Below are positions 42,768 to 52,600 of a stretch of DNA of 64,000 bases, one piece after another. The stretch's first letter is position 1, and every line of letters begins with the position of its first letter. A model generated the notes under the pieces. That model saw nothing but the letters and a program-made list of their open reading frames with translations. It searched no databases and had not been told where the DNA came from. The stretch comes from Verrucomicrobia subdivision 3 bacterium UBA693 (GTDB lineage: Bacteria > Verrucomicrobiota > Verrucomicrobiia > Limisphaerales > UBA8199), in assembly GCA_002298785.1 (NCBI GenBank), contig DBMR01000117.1, positions 43,084 to 107,083 of the forward strand, given 5' to 3'. The translations under genes and the position numbers were made by a program.

Positions 42768-43214
42768 TTGAAACGCGCTCTCCTGCTCTCCCTGGGATGG
42801 CTCTTCACGGCCATCACCCTTTACGTACTGCTGGCTCTCCTCGAGGTTTATTGGAACCTGCTGGATTGGAGCCCACGATGGGACTACCTCAGCCTTGCTC
42901 TCCTGTCGGTGGCGCTGTTGCTGCAGGTCGTCCCGTGGCTCCTGGCTCGCGCCACCCGAGAGAAGTGGCCACGAAGAATCGCAGGCACAATCTGTCTGGG
43001 ACTCTGCGCCATCGGTCTGTTCTGCGCGTGGCCGGAACACCTGACGGAGGGGTTGCTGGGTCGCCAGACCGTCAGCCCCGATTGGTATCGCTGGGGCAGA
43101 TTCGGGGTTCTCTCCATCCCGGGATTATGGGTATGCGGCTACACGTTTCGAGCGAGACCTAAAGTACCATCAGCGTCCCCAAAAGTCCCCGAACCGGGTG
43201 AACCGCGCCCATAA
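42768..43214 (+). CDS. Small integral membrane protein in the nuo cluster, unknown
   Basis: 148 aa with four hydrophobic segments: LLLSLGWLFTAITLYVLLALL, YLSLALLSVALLLQVVPWLL, IAGTICLGLCAIGLFCAW and FGVLSIPGLWVCGYTF. The cytoplasmic tail ends in a Pro/Ser-rich stretch. It starts at TTG 42768, four bases after the nuoI stop, so it is likely translated as part of the operon. It is not NuoJ, NuoK or NuoH by length or motif. I do not recognise the family. Confidence 0.6.
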   Translation: MKRALLLSLGWLFTAITLYVLLALLEVYWNLLDWSPRWDYLSLALLSVALLLQVVPWLLARATREKWPRRIAGTICLGLCAIGLFCAWPEHLTEGLLGRQTVSPDWYRWGRFGVLSIPGLWVCGYTFRARPKVPSASPKVPEPGEPRP

Positions 43215-43398
43215 GTCCACTCAAATGGGATTGGCGCGACCAGATTTCGATCGACACCACCGCAGGATGCCTTGCCTTTAAGGCCGCACGCGATTACCAA
43301 TCTCTGCGTGGAAGATGAGCGCGGGCCAATTTCAAGGTCCACTCGCTGAGCGTTCGGCGACGCCGTCATCGCTCCGCATGCTCCAAAATCGACGACAT

Positions 43399-44154
43399 AT
43401 GAAAACCGTTTCAGCACAACCCCACGCAACTTGCACCCTCGACGGCGCCGGACGATCCCTTCGTCACGCTCTGCGCATCTGGACGTGCCTAGTCGCTTTA
43501 CTACTGCTCAACCTGGTCGCGACCGGTTGTCGGACTGCGGTTCCCAATACATTGGCAACCCATGACCCTGCCAAGTGGGAAAAGGAAATCGCCGGTTTGC
43601 AGGCCTCGGATGCCACCAACCATGCGCCGCAGGGCGGTATCGTCTTCGTCGGCAGTTCGAGTATTCGATTGTGGAAGTCGCTCTCCGCGGATTTCCCTGG
43701 CCTGCCGGTGATCAACCGCGGTTTTGGCGGATCGCAACTCGCCGACTCGGTTCACTATGCGGACCGCATCATTTTCCCCTATCATCCCAGACAGGTGATT
43801 ATCTACGCCGGCGGCAACGATATTAACGCCGGCAAAGATCCCCGGCTGGTCTATGGTGATTTTGTGGCGTTGGTGGAAAAAATCCGGAAACAATTACCCC
43901 ACGCGCGGATCGGATACATTGCCAGCGCGCCCAACGGCGCCCGGTGGGCGCAGGTGGAAAAAGTGAAGGAACTGAATCGTCTGGCTGCGGAATATTGCCG
44001 CAGTCACCACCTGGATTTTATCAACGTATTCCCCTTGATGCTCGGCCCGGACGGCTTGCCAAAGCCCGATATTTATGTCGCCGATCGCCTGCACATGAAC
44101 GCCAAAGGTTACGCCATCTGGCGCGAGGCGGTCGGGCCTGTTCTGGTTCGTTGA
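43399..44154 (+). CDS. SGNH/GDSL-type lipoprotein hydrolase
   Basis: 251 aa from ATG 43399; the frame is open from 43315. A lipobox-like VATGC follows a hydrophobic stretch (CLVALLLLNLVATGC). SGNH blocks are in order: GSSSIRLW (Ser nucleophile, block I), NRGFGGS (Gly, block II), YAGGNDI (Asn, block III) and DRLHMNAKGY (Asp/His, block V). Such proteins often deacetylate sugars or cleave lipids at the cell surface. Followed by a Gfo/Idh/MocA gene in the same direction about 106 bases on. Confidence 0.88.
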   Translation: MKTVSAQPHATCTLDGAGRSLRHALRIWTCLVALLLLNLVATGCRTAVPNTLATHDPAKWEKEIAGLQASDATNHAPQGGIVFVGSSSIRLWKSLSADFPGLPVINRGFGGSQLADSVHYADRIIFPYHPRQVIIYAGGNDINAGKDPRLVYGDFVALVEKIRKQLPHARIGYIASAPNGARWAQVEKVKELNRLAAEYCRSHHLDFINVFPLMLGPDGLPKPDIYVADRLHMNAKGYAIWREAVGPVLVR

Positions 44155-44260
44155 ACCACCTGGGTTTGACACCGCCGCGGCGACCTGTTTGATTTACAGC
44201 ACGGACAGGCCTGAGGGGTTAGCTCTCAAGCCCGGATCAACATCCAACAAAGGTTAAAAT

Positions 44261-45499
44261 ATGACCGCTTCAAAAACTTCCCCGCCTTCACCTTCAACGA
44301 TCACACGCCGCCGTTTCCTCGCGGGCACCAGCGCCTCCCTGGTGGCGCTAAATTTAATTCGCCCGGAACTGGTTGGCGGAGCGGAGGCGAACTCGAAAAT
44401 CGATATCGGCCTGATTGGATGCGGTGGCCGGGGCCGCTGGATTGCCGACTTGTTTCGTCAGAACGGCAACTACAACCTGGTGGCTTTGGCAGATTATTTC
44501 CAGGAACCCGTGGACGTTGCCGGCAAGCAGTTCCAAGTGCCGGAAAGTCGCCGGTTCACCGGCTTGTCGGCGTATCAGAAATTGCTGGAACTGAAGCTCG
44601 ACGCGGTGGTCATTGAAACACCGCCCTATTTTCACCCCATTCACGCGTCAGCCGCGGTCCAGGCGGGGAAACATGTCTACCTGGCGAAACCGATCGCGGT
44701 AGACGTCCCCGGATGCCTGACCGTGGAAGCGAGCGGCAAAACGGCGACTGCCAAAAAGCTATGTTTCCTGGTCGACTTCCAAACTCGAGCGAACCCACTC
44801 TACCAGGACGCGATCGCGCGCCTGCATCGCGGCGAACTCGGCAAACTGGTTTCATTGGAGGCTAATTACCACTGTGGTCCCACCTGGGAGCACATGGATA
44901 CGACGCTACGCAAAAATCCGCAGGACCCGGAAACTCGTCTCAAAGCCTGGGGCATCAGCCGGCTGTTGTCGGGCGACATCATCACCGAGCAGAACATCCA
45001 CGCCCTGGACGTAGCGTGCTGGATGCTCAATGCCAACCCGATCCGAGCCTGGGGCATGGGCGGTCGCACTCGCGATTTCCTGGGCGACTGCTGGGATCAT
45101 TTCTCGGTGATCTACACCTTCCCGAACGACCTCCAAGTCAGTTTCGCTTCGCACCAGTCCGGGTTCGGCTACGACGATATCATGTGCCGCGCTTTCGGCC
45201 TTTCCGGCACCCTCGACACCCACTACTTTGGCAATGTCATGATCAAGACCACAGATTTTTACCACTCCGGTTCGGTGGGAAATCTGTACACGGACGGAGC
45301 CGTGACTAACATCGCGACGTTCCATTCCAATATCACGAGGGGTGACTATTCCAATACTACGGTGCCGGCCAGCGTGCGGAGCAATCTCACCACCATTCTC
45401 GGCCGCTCAGCCGCCTACCAGCAGACCACGGTGACCTGGGAAGAAATGATGCGTCGCAAGGAGATGTTCAAACCAGACCTCAAAGGATTAAAGGCCTGA
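44261..45499 (+). CDS. Tat-exported Gfo/Idh/MocA-family oxidoreductase, EKP motif altered
   Basis: 412 aa with a Tat signal (TRRRFLAGTSASLVALNLI). The nucleotide-binding fold has IDIGLIGCGGRGRWIAD. In the EKP position it reads YLAKPIAVDV: the Lys is kept, the Glu is Ala. The substrate domain includes LVDFQTRANPLYQDAI, GDIITEQNIHALDVACWML and FASHQSGFGYDD. The family's usual catalytic His is in NIHALD. The rpsJ promoter lies shortly downstream. Substrate unknown. Confidence 0.9.
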   Translation: MTASKTSPPSPSTITRRRFLAGTSASLVALNLIRPELVGGAEANSKIDIGLIGCGGRGRWIADLFRQNGNYNLVALADYFQEPVDVAGKQFQVPESRRFTGLSAYQKLLELKLDAVVIETPPYFHPIHASAAVQAGKHVYLAKPIAVDVPGCLTVEASGKTATAKKLCFLVDFQTRANPLYQDAIARLHRGELGKLVSLEANYHCGPTWEHMDTTLRKNPQDPETRLKAWGISRLLSGDIITEQNIHALDVACWMLNANPIRAWGMGGRTRDFLGDCWDHFSVIYTFPNDLQVSFASHQSGFGYDDIMCRAFGLSGTLDTHYFGNVMIKTTDFYHSGSVGNLYTDGAVTNIATFHSNITRGDYSNTTVPASVRSNLTTILGRSAAYQQTTVTWEEMMRRKEMFKPDLKGLKA

Positions 45500-45609
45500 G
45501 CGGCGAATAGTCCGGATTTGCAGGGATTTGACGGGGCGCAATTGCGCTTCGGTGACCGATCGATGGTCCCAATCGCGATTTCGAGCACCAAAAATTCTGA
45601 AAAAACCTA

Positions 45610-45637
45610 TTGCGCGACGGGTGGTATTTGTTATATT
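45610..45637 (+). promoter_or_regulatory. Candidate promoter of the rpsJ operon
   Basis: TTGCGC at 45610-45615 and TATATT at 45632-45637, 16 bases apart. The -10 matches 5 of 6 positions, the -35 only 3. A short hairpin CCCC-AGGAA-GGGG lies in the 60-base leader before ATG 45704. Confidence 0.4.
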
Positions 45638-45703
45638 CCGCCCTCCGTTTCCCCAGGAAGGGGCCGCGGACTAGTAAACCATTAATAGACAATTGTTCTT
45701 TGT

Positions 45704-46012
45704 ATGGCTGGACAACGCATACGCATTCGCCTGAAGGCCTATGACCACCGGGTCATCGACCAATCCGCCCGCGACATCGCGGACACCGTCAAGCGCACAG
45801 GAGCCCGGGTCGCCGGCCCCATCCCACTTCCCACTCGCGTCGAGCGCTTTACCGTTCAACGGTCCCCGCACTCCGACAAGAAGTCGCAGGAAACCTTCGA
45901 ACAACGCACCCACAAACGGCTGATCGACATCATCGAGCCCACTGCCAAAACGGTGGACGAACTGAAGAAGTTGAACCTGCCGGCGGGCGTCGATATCACC
46001 ATTAAAATTTGA
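45704..46012 (+). CDS. rpsJ: 30S ribosomal protein S10
   Basis: 102 aa, full length. Hallmarks are RIRLKAYDHRVIDQSARDIADTVKRTGA, GPIPLPT and the C-terminal LNLPAGVDITIKI. S10 also takes part in transcription antitermination with NusB. First gene of a four-gene ribosomal-protein operon; rplC follows after 5 bases. The initiator ATG 45704 is preceded by an AT-rich leader but no clear Shine-Dalgarno. Confidence 0.98.
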   Translation: MAGQRIRIRLKAYDHRVIDQSARDIADTVKRTGARVAGPIPLPTRVERFTVQRSPHSDKKSQETFEQRTHKRLIDIIEPTAKTVDELKKLNLPAGVDITIKI

Positions 46013-46017
46013 TACTT

Positions 46018-46707
46018 ATGCTCGGCCTTATTGGAAAAAAGCTCGGCCAGACGCGCGTTTATGACGCCAAAGGCGTAATGACGCCGGTGACCATTGTGCT
46101 CGCCGGACCAAACCGCGTGCTGCAGTGCAAGACACAGCAGTCTGACGGCTACAACGCCGTGCAGCTCGGATTCAACGACCAGAAGGAACAGCGCCTGACC
46201 AAGGCTCTGCTCGGTCACATCAAAAAGCATAACGGCGTCGCCGTTAAGAAGATCCTCGAGTTTCGCGACTTCACCAAGGAAGTGAAACCCGGGGATGTCG
46301 TCGGCGCGACGTTGTTCGCACCCGGAGACTTTGTGGACGCCATCGGCTACACCAAAGGCCGGGGCTTTGAAGGTGTGGTCGGGCGGCACGCTTTTGCCGG
46401 CGGCGACTCGACCCACGGCGCCAAGGGCTGGCATCGCCGGTCCGGTGCGATCGGGCAACGCCTGTTCCCCGGCACCGTCATGCGCGGCATGAAAATGCCC
46501 GGTCACATGGGCCAGGTGCGGCGCACCGCGCAAAATCTCCTGGTCATCCAGGTGCGCGAATCCGACAACCTGATCCTGATCAAAGGAGCCATCCCCGGTT
46601 CCAATGGGGATTACGTCGTGATCCGCGAATCCAAGAAACGCCCCAAGGGCTGGAAACCGCATGCTGAGCGCGCGGAGAACAAAAAGGCAGAAACCAAGAA
46701 AAAGTAA
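46018..46707 (+). CDS. rplC: 50S ribosomal protein L3
   Basis: 229 aa; starts ATG 46018 (MLGLIGKKLGQTRVYD), the conserved N-terminus, so the longer open frame from 46009 is not used. The central loop GRGFEGVVGRHAF, GDSTHGAKGWHRRSGAIGQR and MPGHMGQVRRTAQNL are typical, including the peptidyl-transferase-reaching loop. The C-terminus ends in a Lys-rich tail (AENKKAETKKK). Five bases after rpsJ. Confidence 0.98.
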   Translation: MLGLIGKKLGQTRVYDAKGVMTPVTIVLAGPNRVLQCKTQQSDGYNAVQLGFNDQKEQRLTKALLGHIKKHNGVAVKKILEFRDFTKEVKPGDVVGATLFAPGDFVDAIGYTKGRGFEGVVGRHAFAGGDSTHGAKGWHRRSGAIGQRLFPGTVMRGMKMPGHMGQVRRTAQNLLVIQVRESDNLILIKGAIPGSNGDYVVIRESKKRPKGWKPHAERAENKKAETKKK

Positions 46708-46716
46708 TCACCTGCC

Positions 46717-47346
46717 ATGAAGCTTACAATTAAAGACATCAAAGGAAACAACCAGGGTGAGCTGGAGGTCCAGTTCCCTGTCATTGAAGACGCCAGCGGC
46801 ACGCAGGCGGTTCATGACGTGGTGGTGGCTTACCAGGCGGCCCAACGCATGGGCACGGCCTGCACGAAAACCATGGGCGAAGTTGCCGGCACCGGCAAGA
46901 AGCCCTGGCGCCAAAAAGGCACCGGTCGCGCTCGCGCCGGCTCTTTCGCTTCGCCCCTGTGGCGCGGTGGTGGCGTCGTATTCGGCCCCAAACCCCGGGA
47001 TTTCTCCAAAAAGGTCTCCCGCAACACCCGTCAACTGGCGCTGCGCAAGGCCCTCTCGGAGCGGCTGCGCGCCGGAGACGTAGTGGTGCTCGACGCCATC
47101 AAACTCGCTTCACCCAAGACTAAGGAATTTGTCGCGGTTCTGGCCACTCTCGGCCTGGACGGTGGCACAACCCTCCTGGTGCTGGACGAAGCAGAAAAGA
47201 ACGTTCAACTCGCTTCCCGCAACGCGCCCAACGTGTTCATTGCTTCCAGCGAAAACGTGAACACCTACGAAATTCTGCGCAGCGACAAGCTGGTTTTCAC
47301 TCGCGGCGCTTTTGAAAAGGTCCAGGCCCGCCTGAACAAGGAATAG
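46717..47346 (+). CDS. rplD: 50S ribosomal protein L4
   Basis: 209 aa. The conserved loop KKPWRQKGTGRARAGS (about 66-81) and PLWRGGGVVFGPKPRDFSKKV are present, which line the exit tunnel. VFIASSENVNTYEILRSDKLVFTRGAFEKV closes the fold. Nine bases after rplC; rplW starts one base after its stop region. In some bacteria L4 autoregulates the S10 operon; no such leader is obvious here. Confidence 0.98.
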   Translation: MKLTIKDIKGNNQGELEVQFPVIEDASGTQAVHDVVVAYQAAQRMGTACTKTMGEVAGTGKKPWRQKGTGRARAGSFASPLWRGGGVVFGPKPRDFSKKVSRNTRQLALRKALSERLRAGDVVVLDAIKLASPKTKEFVAVLATLGLDGGTTLLVLDEAEKNVQLASRNAPNVFIASSENVNTYEILRSDKLVFTRGAFEKVQARLNKE

Positions 47347-47347
47347 C

Positions 47348-47629
47348 ATGAATTCATTTCAGATCATCCGAACCGTCCGGCTCACGGAAAAAGGCACCCG
47401 CCAGGGCGAAGCCTTCAATCAATACACCGTGGTGGCCGATCCGCGGGCGAACAAGACCCAAATCCGCCAGGCCGTGCAGGAGTTGTTTAAGGTCAAAGTG
47501 ACCAAGGTCAACACCCTGAACGTCCGTGGGAAACAACGTCGCCAGCGCACCGCGCAGGCCGGCCGTTCCTCCAACTGGAAGAAGGCCATTATCACGCTCA
47601 AGGCCGGCGATAAAATCTCGCTCACTTAA
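47348..47629 (+). CDS. rplW: 50S ribosomal protein L23
   Basis: 93 aa, complete: IRTVRLTEKGTRQGEAFNQYTVVADPRANKTQIRQAVQELFKVKVTKVNT corresponds to the L23 core, split here into IRTVRLTEKG, YTVVADPRANKTQIRQAV and FKVKVTKVNTLNVRG. Last gene of the operon: where rplB (L2) is normally next, a strong terminator follows at 47652-47688. Confidence 0.97.
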   Translation: MNSFQIIRTVRLTEKGTRQGEAFNQYTVVADPRANKTQIRQAVQELFKVKVTKVNTLNVRGKQRRQRTAQAGRSSNWKKAIITLKAGDKISLT

Positions 47630-47651
47630 GCCCTGATTCCATTATTTTCGC

Positions 47652-47688
47652 CAGGCGCGAAGGTATTCCCTTCGCGCCTGTTTTCTTT
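47652..47688 (+). terminator. Strong intrinsic terminator after rplW
   Basis: CAGGCGCGAAGG (47652-47663) pairs perfectly with CCTTCGCGCCTG (47669-47680) around a five-base loop, followed directly by TTTTCTTT (47681-47688). It ends the ribosomal-protein operon. Confidence 0.9.
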
Positions 47689-47803
47689 GTCCCCTCGAGG
47701 ACCTCCGATTCTCCCGTGCCAGAACTCAGCCCCCGTACCGCGAGCAAATTCACTTTACTCTCCCCGGCGAGACGGCATGATGCGCTGACAACTAACCACG
47801 CGT

Positions 47804-48673
47804 ATGAAAATCGGCTTCCACACGGACGCATTTAACTCTGCTTACTGGTCCTTTGACAAATGCCTGCAATGGGCGCAACAACACCAGGTCCGTTTTATCG
47901 AGTGTGGGTTGATTGATGGTGTGAGCTGGATCCACGGCCTGGGCTATCAACCGCACGTCGCGCTCTACGAAGACCCAGCGTTACTTACCCGCAAGATGAA
48001 TGGCTACGGAGTGCGCTTTTCTCAGGTGGACGCCGCATATCCGCTCTCCGGCAAAGACGGACCCACGCGCGGGGTGCCCTATGTGCTGAAATCCATTGCC
48101 TGGGCCAAAATGATGGGCTGCGCCTGTGTCGATACCACCGACGGCTTGCACGCGCCGGAAGGGCTTGATGAGCGCCAGGCGCTGGATTCGATGAAACGCT
48201 GCTACGAGCAGATCCTCGAGGTTGCCGAGGCGCACGACGTCACTATCAACATCGAGCCGCACGGTTACTTCACCACCCGGCCGGAAATGATGGACAAAAT
48301 GCTCGCCTTTTGCGACAGCCGTTGCCTGCGCATGAACATGGACACGGGCAACACGTTCATTGCCGGGCAAGATCCCGTAGCTTTCCTGAAGCGATTCATC
48401 AGCAAAGTCAGCCACGTGCACATCAAAGATGTCTCAGAGTCCCTGGCGCGAGCGGTGCGGGGAGGGCAAACGGGCATTGCAGTCAGTCAGTGCGCCTTGG
48501 GCGAAGGCGTCAATGCCGACAACATCCGCGAGTGCCTCCGGCTGCTGCACGGTCACAGCTACACCGGCGCCCTGAGCATTGAATGCGAAGGCCAAGGCGG
48601 CCCGATGATCGAGAAATCGCTGGCCTGGCTCCGTTCCACTCTGAAGGAGTTGGGCATACCGGAAGGGAGTTGA
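47804..48673 (+). CDS. Sugar phosphate isomerase/epimerase (xylose isomerase-like TIM barrel)
   Basis: 289 aa, cytosolic (no signal). Metal-ligand segments are visible in order: INIEPHGYF (Glu), MNMDTGNTF (Asp), HVHIKDV (His) and SIECEGQGG (Glu). It starts MKIGFHTDAFNSAYW, a common opening for this family. It probably acts on a sugar or inositol derivative. Followed by a second, signal-bearing TIM-barrel gene in the same direction; together they could be a small catabolic unit. Confidence 0.9.
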   Translation: MKIGFHTDAFNSAYWSFDKCLQWAQQHQVRFIECGLIDGVSWIHGLGYQPHVALYEDPALLTRKMNGYGVRFSQVDAAYPLSGKDGPTRGVPYVLKSIAWAKMMGCACVDTTDGLHAPEGLDERQALDSMKRCYEQILEVAEAHDVTINIEPHGYFTTRPEMMDKMLAFCDSRCLRMNMDTGNTFIAGQDPVAFLKRFISKVSHVHIKDVSESLARAVRGGQTGIAVSQCALGEGVNADNIRECLRLLHGHSYTGALSIECEGQGGPMIEKSLAWLRSTLKELGIPEGS

Positions 48674-48737
48674 GCGGACCAGGCGCCGTTTCCAATTTTA
48701 GATTGCCGTCCTTAATGTGTCAGGCATAGGCTCGGGC

Positions 48738-49616
48738 ATGAAACAGCCGCGCGCAGTTATTTCCCGCCGCCATTTTGTAACCCACGTTAGCGCCCTGGGT
48801 GCCTTGAGCACCATGGGGTGGCCTCAACTCAGCCACGCCGATGACTCCAAACGAAAGGGCAAAATTCGGCAGGGCCTTTGCCGTGGTGTGTTCAGCGGTA
48901 CCAAGCTGGATCTGGACGAACAATGCCGCGAGGCGGCCCGACTGGGCTGCGTGGGCATTGACCTCGTTGGACCTGAGACTTTTTCCACCCTGAAAAAATA
49001 CGGTCTGATTCCCACCATGGTCCCCGGCGGCAGCGGCATCAAAAAGGGGATCAACGATCCGGCCAATCATGGGGAAATGTTGCCCAAAATGACGGAAGCT
49101 CTGAAAGCGGCGGCGGCCGCCGGTGCACCTAACGTCATTGTGCTTGCCGGTGATCGTGCCGGATTTACGGACGCTCAGAGCCTGGATAATTGCGTCACGT
49201 TTCTTAACCAAATCAAAGCCCAGGCCGAGGACCTAGGGGTCACCCTCTGCATGGAGTTGCTGAACAGCAAAGTCAATCATCCCGGGTATGTGTGCGATTC
49301 CACCAAATGGGGCGTGGAAGTGTGCCGTCGCGTAAATTCACCTCGGGTAAAACTGCTTTATGACATTTACCACATGCAGATCATGGAGGGAGACGTCATT
49401 CGCACCATTCGCGAGAATATCAAGTTTATCGGCCATTTCCATACGGCCGGCAACCCGGGCCGCCGCGAGTTCGACGACACCCAGGAACTGAACTACACCG
49501 GCATCTGCAAGGCGATCGCGGCCCTGGATTTTCAAGGCGTGCTTTCGCACGAGTACACCCCCACCAAAGACGCCATTGCCACCCTGGAAAAGATGTTGAA
49601 AATCTGCGACGTCTAA
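48738..49616 (+). CDS. Tat-type exported hydroxypyruvate isomerase-like TIM barrel
   Basis: 292 aa from ATG 48738 (MKQPRAVISRRHFVTHVSALGALSTMG), giving a twin-arginine signal; an earlier start at 48717 is possible. The barrel resembles hydroxypyruvate isomerase: LCMELLNSKVNHPGYVCD (Glu), LLYDIYHMQIMEGDVI (Asp/His), HFHTAGNPGR (His) and LSHEYTP (Glu). Members of this exported subgroup are frequent in Planctomycetes and Verrucomicrobia. Substrate unknown. Confidence 0.9.
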   Translation: MKQPRAVISRRHFVTHVSALGALSTMGWPQLSHADDSKRKGKIRQGLCRGVFSGTKLDLDEQCREAARLGCVGIDLVGPETFSTLKKYGLIPTMVPGGSGIKKGINDPANHGEMLPKMTEALKAAAAAGAPNVIVLAGDRAGFTDAQSLDNCVTFLNQIKAQAEDLGVTLCMELLNSKVNHPGYVCDSTKWGVEVCRRVNSPRVKLLYDIYHMQIMEGDVIRTIRENIKFIGHFHTAGNPGRREFDDTQELNYTGICKAIAALDFQGVLSHEYTPTKDAIATLEKMLKICDV

Positions 49617-49623
49617 CCACCGG

Positions 49624-52600
49624 CTAATCGTTCCACCCCAGGCGATAGAATCCCGAGCTACTGTCCGCAGGCAGGAGCAAGGTACACAGTCCATTACTGA
49701 CCGCAAAAGGGTTGGTAATGATCGTCCAGGCCTCCACCGGCGCGGGCAAGTTGGTCGCAAAATAAACCGGAACACTGGCCGCCCAATCTGGCCATTGCAG
49801 AGTTAGCTGGCTGTTTTGTGCAGCGATGGCCAACACAGGGCGGAGGTAACTCGCCAGGTAATTCGTGTTTCCCGGCGCAACTGGAATCGAATGGGTCAGT
49901 GCGCCGCCATCGGACCAGAACACAAAGGAATAATTGCTGCCGTTGAGCGATTGAGTGGAGGGCACCGAAATCTCACGCGCCCAACCTTGCACCAAAGTCG
50001 CGGTGGCCGGCGTCTCCAGGGCGTTGCCATCCACAGCAACTGTGAGTCCAGGAGGAACCGTGGTGAAACTTAAAGGCAGGATTCGGGGCGGCAGATCGAC
50101 GGCTACCGTCGCGCTCAGTCCGTTTGTGGCCGTCGCCGTCAAAGCCAAACGATAGTTCACATTGGTCGCATAAGGCCCGGTGGTAGGGATTGCCAGGCTG
50201 CCAGACGCAACATTCGACCATGAACCGGCATTGGCTACGGGTTGACCATTCTGCATCAGGGCGGCGGACCATTTCCAGTCAGTAACTGGCAGGGCATTGC
50301 CGGAATAATCGGAAACCGAGCCGCTGAAGTTCACCGCGTCGCCACCGGCGAAAAGCGTTCCGTTGGCTGGCTGGGCGATCACGGGAGTCGGCGCGAAAAT
50401 CGATTCAAAGTCCAACGTGCGGTGGTTTAGCTGAATGGAATCAAGTTGGCCGTTCAAATAGGGGTCTGCGGGAAACATGCTACGCCCAAACCAAGCCCGC
50501 GCCACCCCCACATCCTTCGGCAGGACATACACAGCGTTGTCCACTACGGCGGCCACACCGTTCGTGTAAAGCACCGCCTCACGGCCATTCAGCGACACGG
50601 CCACATGGGTCCAAACGTTCAACGGAAACGGGGCGTTGGGCTCGAGGTAATGCACGAAACTCGTGGAATCCGAGGTAATGGCGCATTCCAGGTTTCCACT
50701 GCCGTTTAACGGCGTAAAATAAAACCAGTGGGCCGTATCGGTACCAAAATCGAAAATCCGCTGCCAGGCGGCTCCGCCCCGCCACTTCACCCAGGCGGAG
50801 ATCGTCTGCGCCTCGCCCACACCCGTTGGTAAGCTCAGATACTGACCGCTCCCAGATAGGTTTAATACCCGCGTTCGCACCGCCTCATTCTGAACCGAGG
50901 CCCCGCCCAGTAGTGAACCATTGAAACGATTACTGGCGTCTCGGGCATCCACAGTGAAGGGATAAAACGACTGCCAGTCGATCCCGGCGCTGGCGGCCGA
51001 GGTTATCGGAACCAAATCGACCGAATTCGTGGATCTCCGGCCCGTTGCATCCACCGCCTCGAGGGTCACGCGATAAATCCCATTCGTTGACTGCGATCCC
51101 GCGGCCGGAATCGTATAACTACCATTCGTTACTCCAGTGATCGGCCCCAGCAGGATGGACGTCGCACCGTTCAAAACATAGCGCACCGTCCAGGTCAATC
51201 CGGTAGGCGAAAGCGCCTGGTCCCGGTAATCCACCGCGCCCCCGGTGAAACTGATCGTCTGACCGGGCCCATACCCTTGCCCCGGCAGCGGAGCGCTGAT
51301 CTCCGCCCATGGCGCAAGGATTTCAAAGGCCATGAGAGGTTGTGAATACATCCGCACGCCGCTTATATAACCACTAAAATAAGGATCGGACGAAAGGCTC
51401 TTGCCGAGATAAAAATTCGTGGCTCCCAGATTTTCCGGCACCAGGTTAACCACCGGATTGGTCGCCACGGGACTGCCGTTGGTGTAAAGCACCCCACGGC
51501 TGCCGTCCAGCACGGCGGCCACATGAATCCAGGTGTTACTCGGCAGGCCCCACGGCACTTCGATCCCCTGCTCCCCGGACGGACCGCGCAGCGTTAAGCC
51601 GCAATGCAATTTCCCACCGGAAGCCTGCGGCGTTAGCATCGAGTAACGTGCGGCGTCATTGCCCAGATCAAAGATGCGCTGCCCATCCCCTCCCCCTTTC
51701 CACTTCACCCATGCGGAGAAAGTCATGAAACGCCCAGCCTCCGCCGGCAGCCGCACAAATTGCCCAGCGCCGGCCAGACTGAGCACCGGCCCTCGCTCAG
51801 GATCATTGACGAAGGCCGCTCCGCCCTGCAGTTGCCCGGTGAAATTGCTACGCGTATCGCTGGCATCCGCCTGGAGTGGAAAACGCGCGACCCAATCCGG
51901 AGTGGGATTGGCCGAAGGCACCAGGATCGAACTCGTGCCTTTCCTGCCAGAGCCATCCGTGATTGTGAGCTTGATCAGCAGTGTGGAGTCGCCGGGCGTG
52001 TTGGTGGGCACCAGGAAAACGCCGTTGGTCACTCCAAAAATCGGGGCTGCCAGCACGTTGGTACGACCGTTTCGAACGAGCTGAAACTGCCACTGGAACG
52101 CCGAACCTGGCAGTGGATTGAGCATGAAGTCTCGCCCGGCGCCAACCAAGGTGAGCGGTGCGCCGGGCAAAAAGGCGGCACTGCCATCCGGTTGATCGAT
52201 GCGAGCTTCAGGCGCGACGATGGCCTGGGCGTCAAGCACGCGACCATAGGCACGGAAACCGGCAATCAAACCGTTGAAGTTGGGGTCGGCTGAGAACTTG
52301 CTCCGGCCCAGATGATTGGTCTGAGCCCGCACATGCAGAGGCGAGACCGGAACGTTCGAGTTGGTGGCTACCGCAGCGCCGTTGAGATAGAGGACGGCAC
52401 GCTGGTTGTCAAAGGTGAGAGCCACCTGCGACCAGCGATTGGTGGGCAAGGCCACCGGCGCCTCGATTACATACGTTGGTCCTGTTCGGATGTCACAGCG
52501 CAAATGCCGATCCCCGGACGCCGGGGTCAGCATCACATACCGCGAAGTATCCGTGCCGAAATCGAAGATGCGCTGCCAGTCCGCGCCCCCTGCCCATTTT

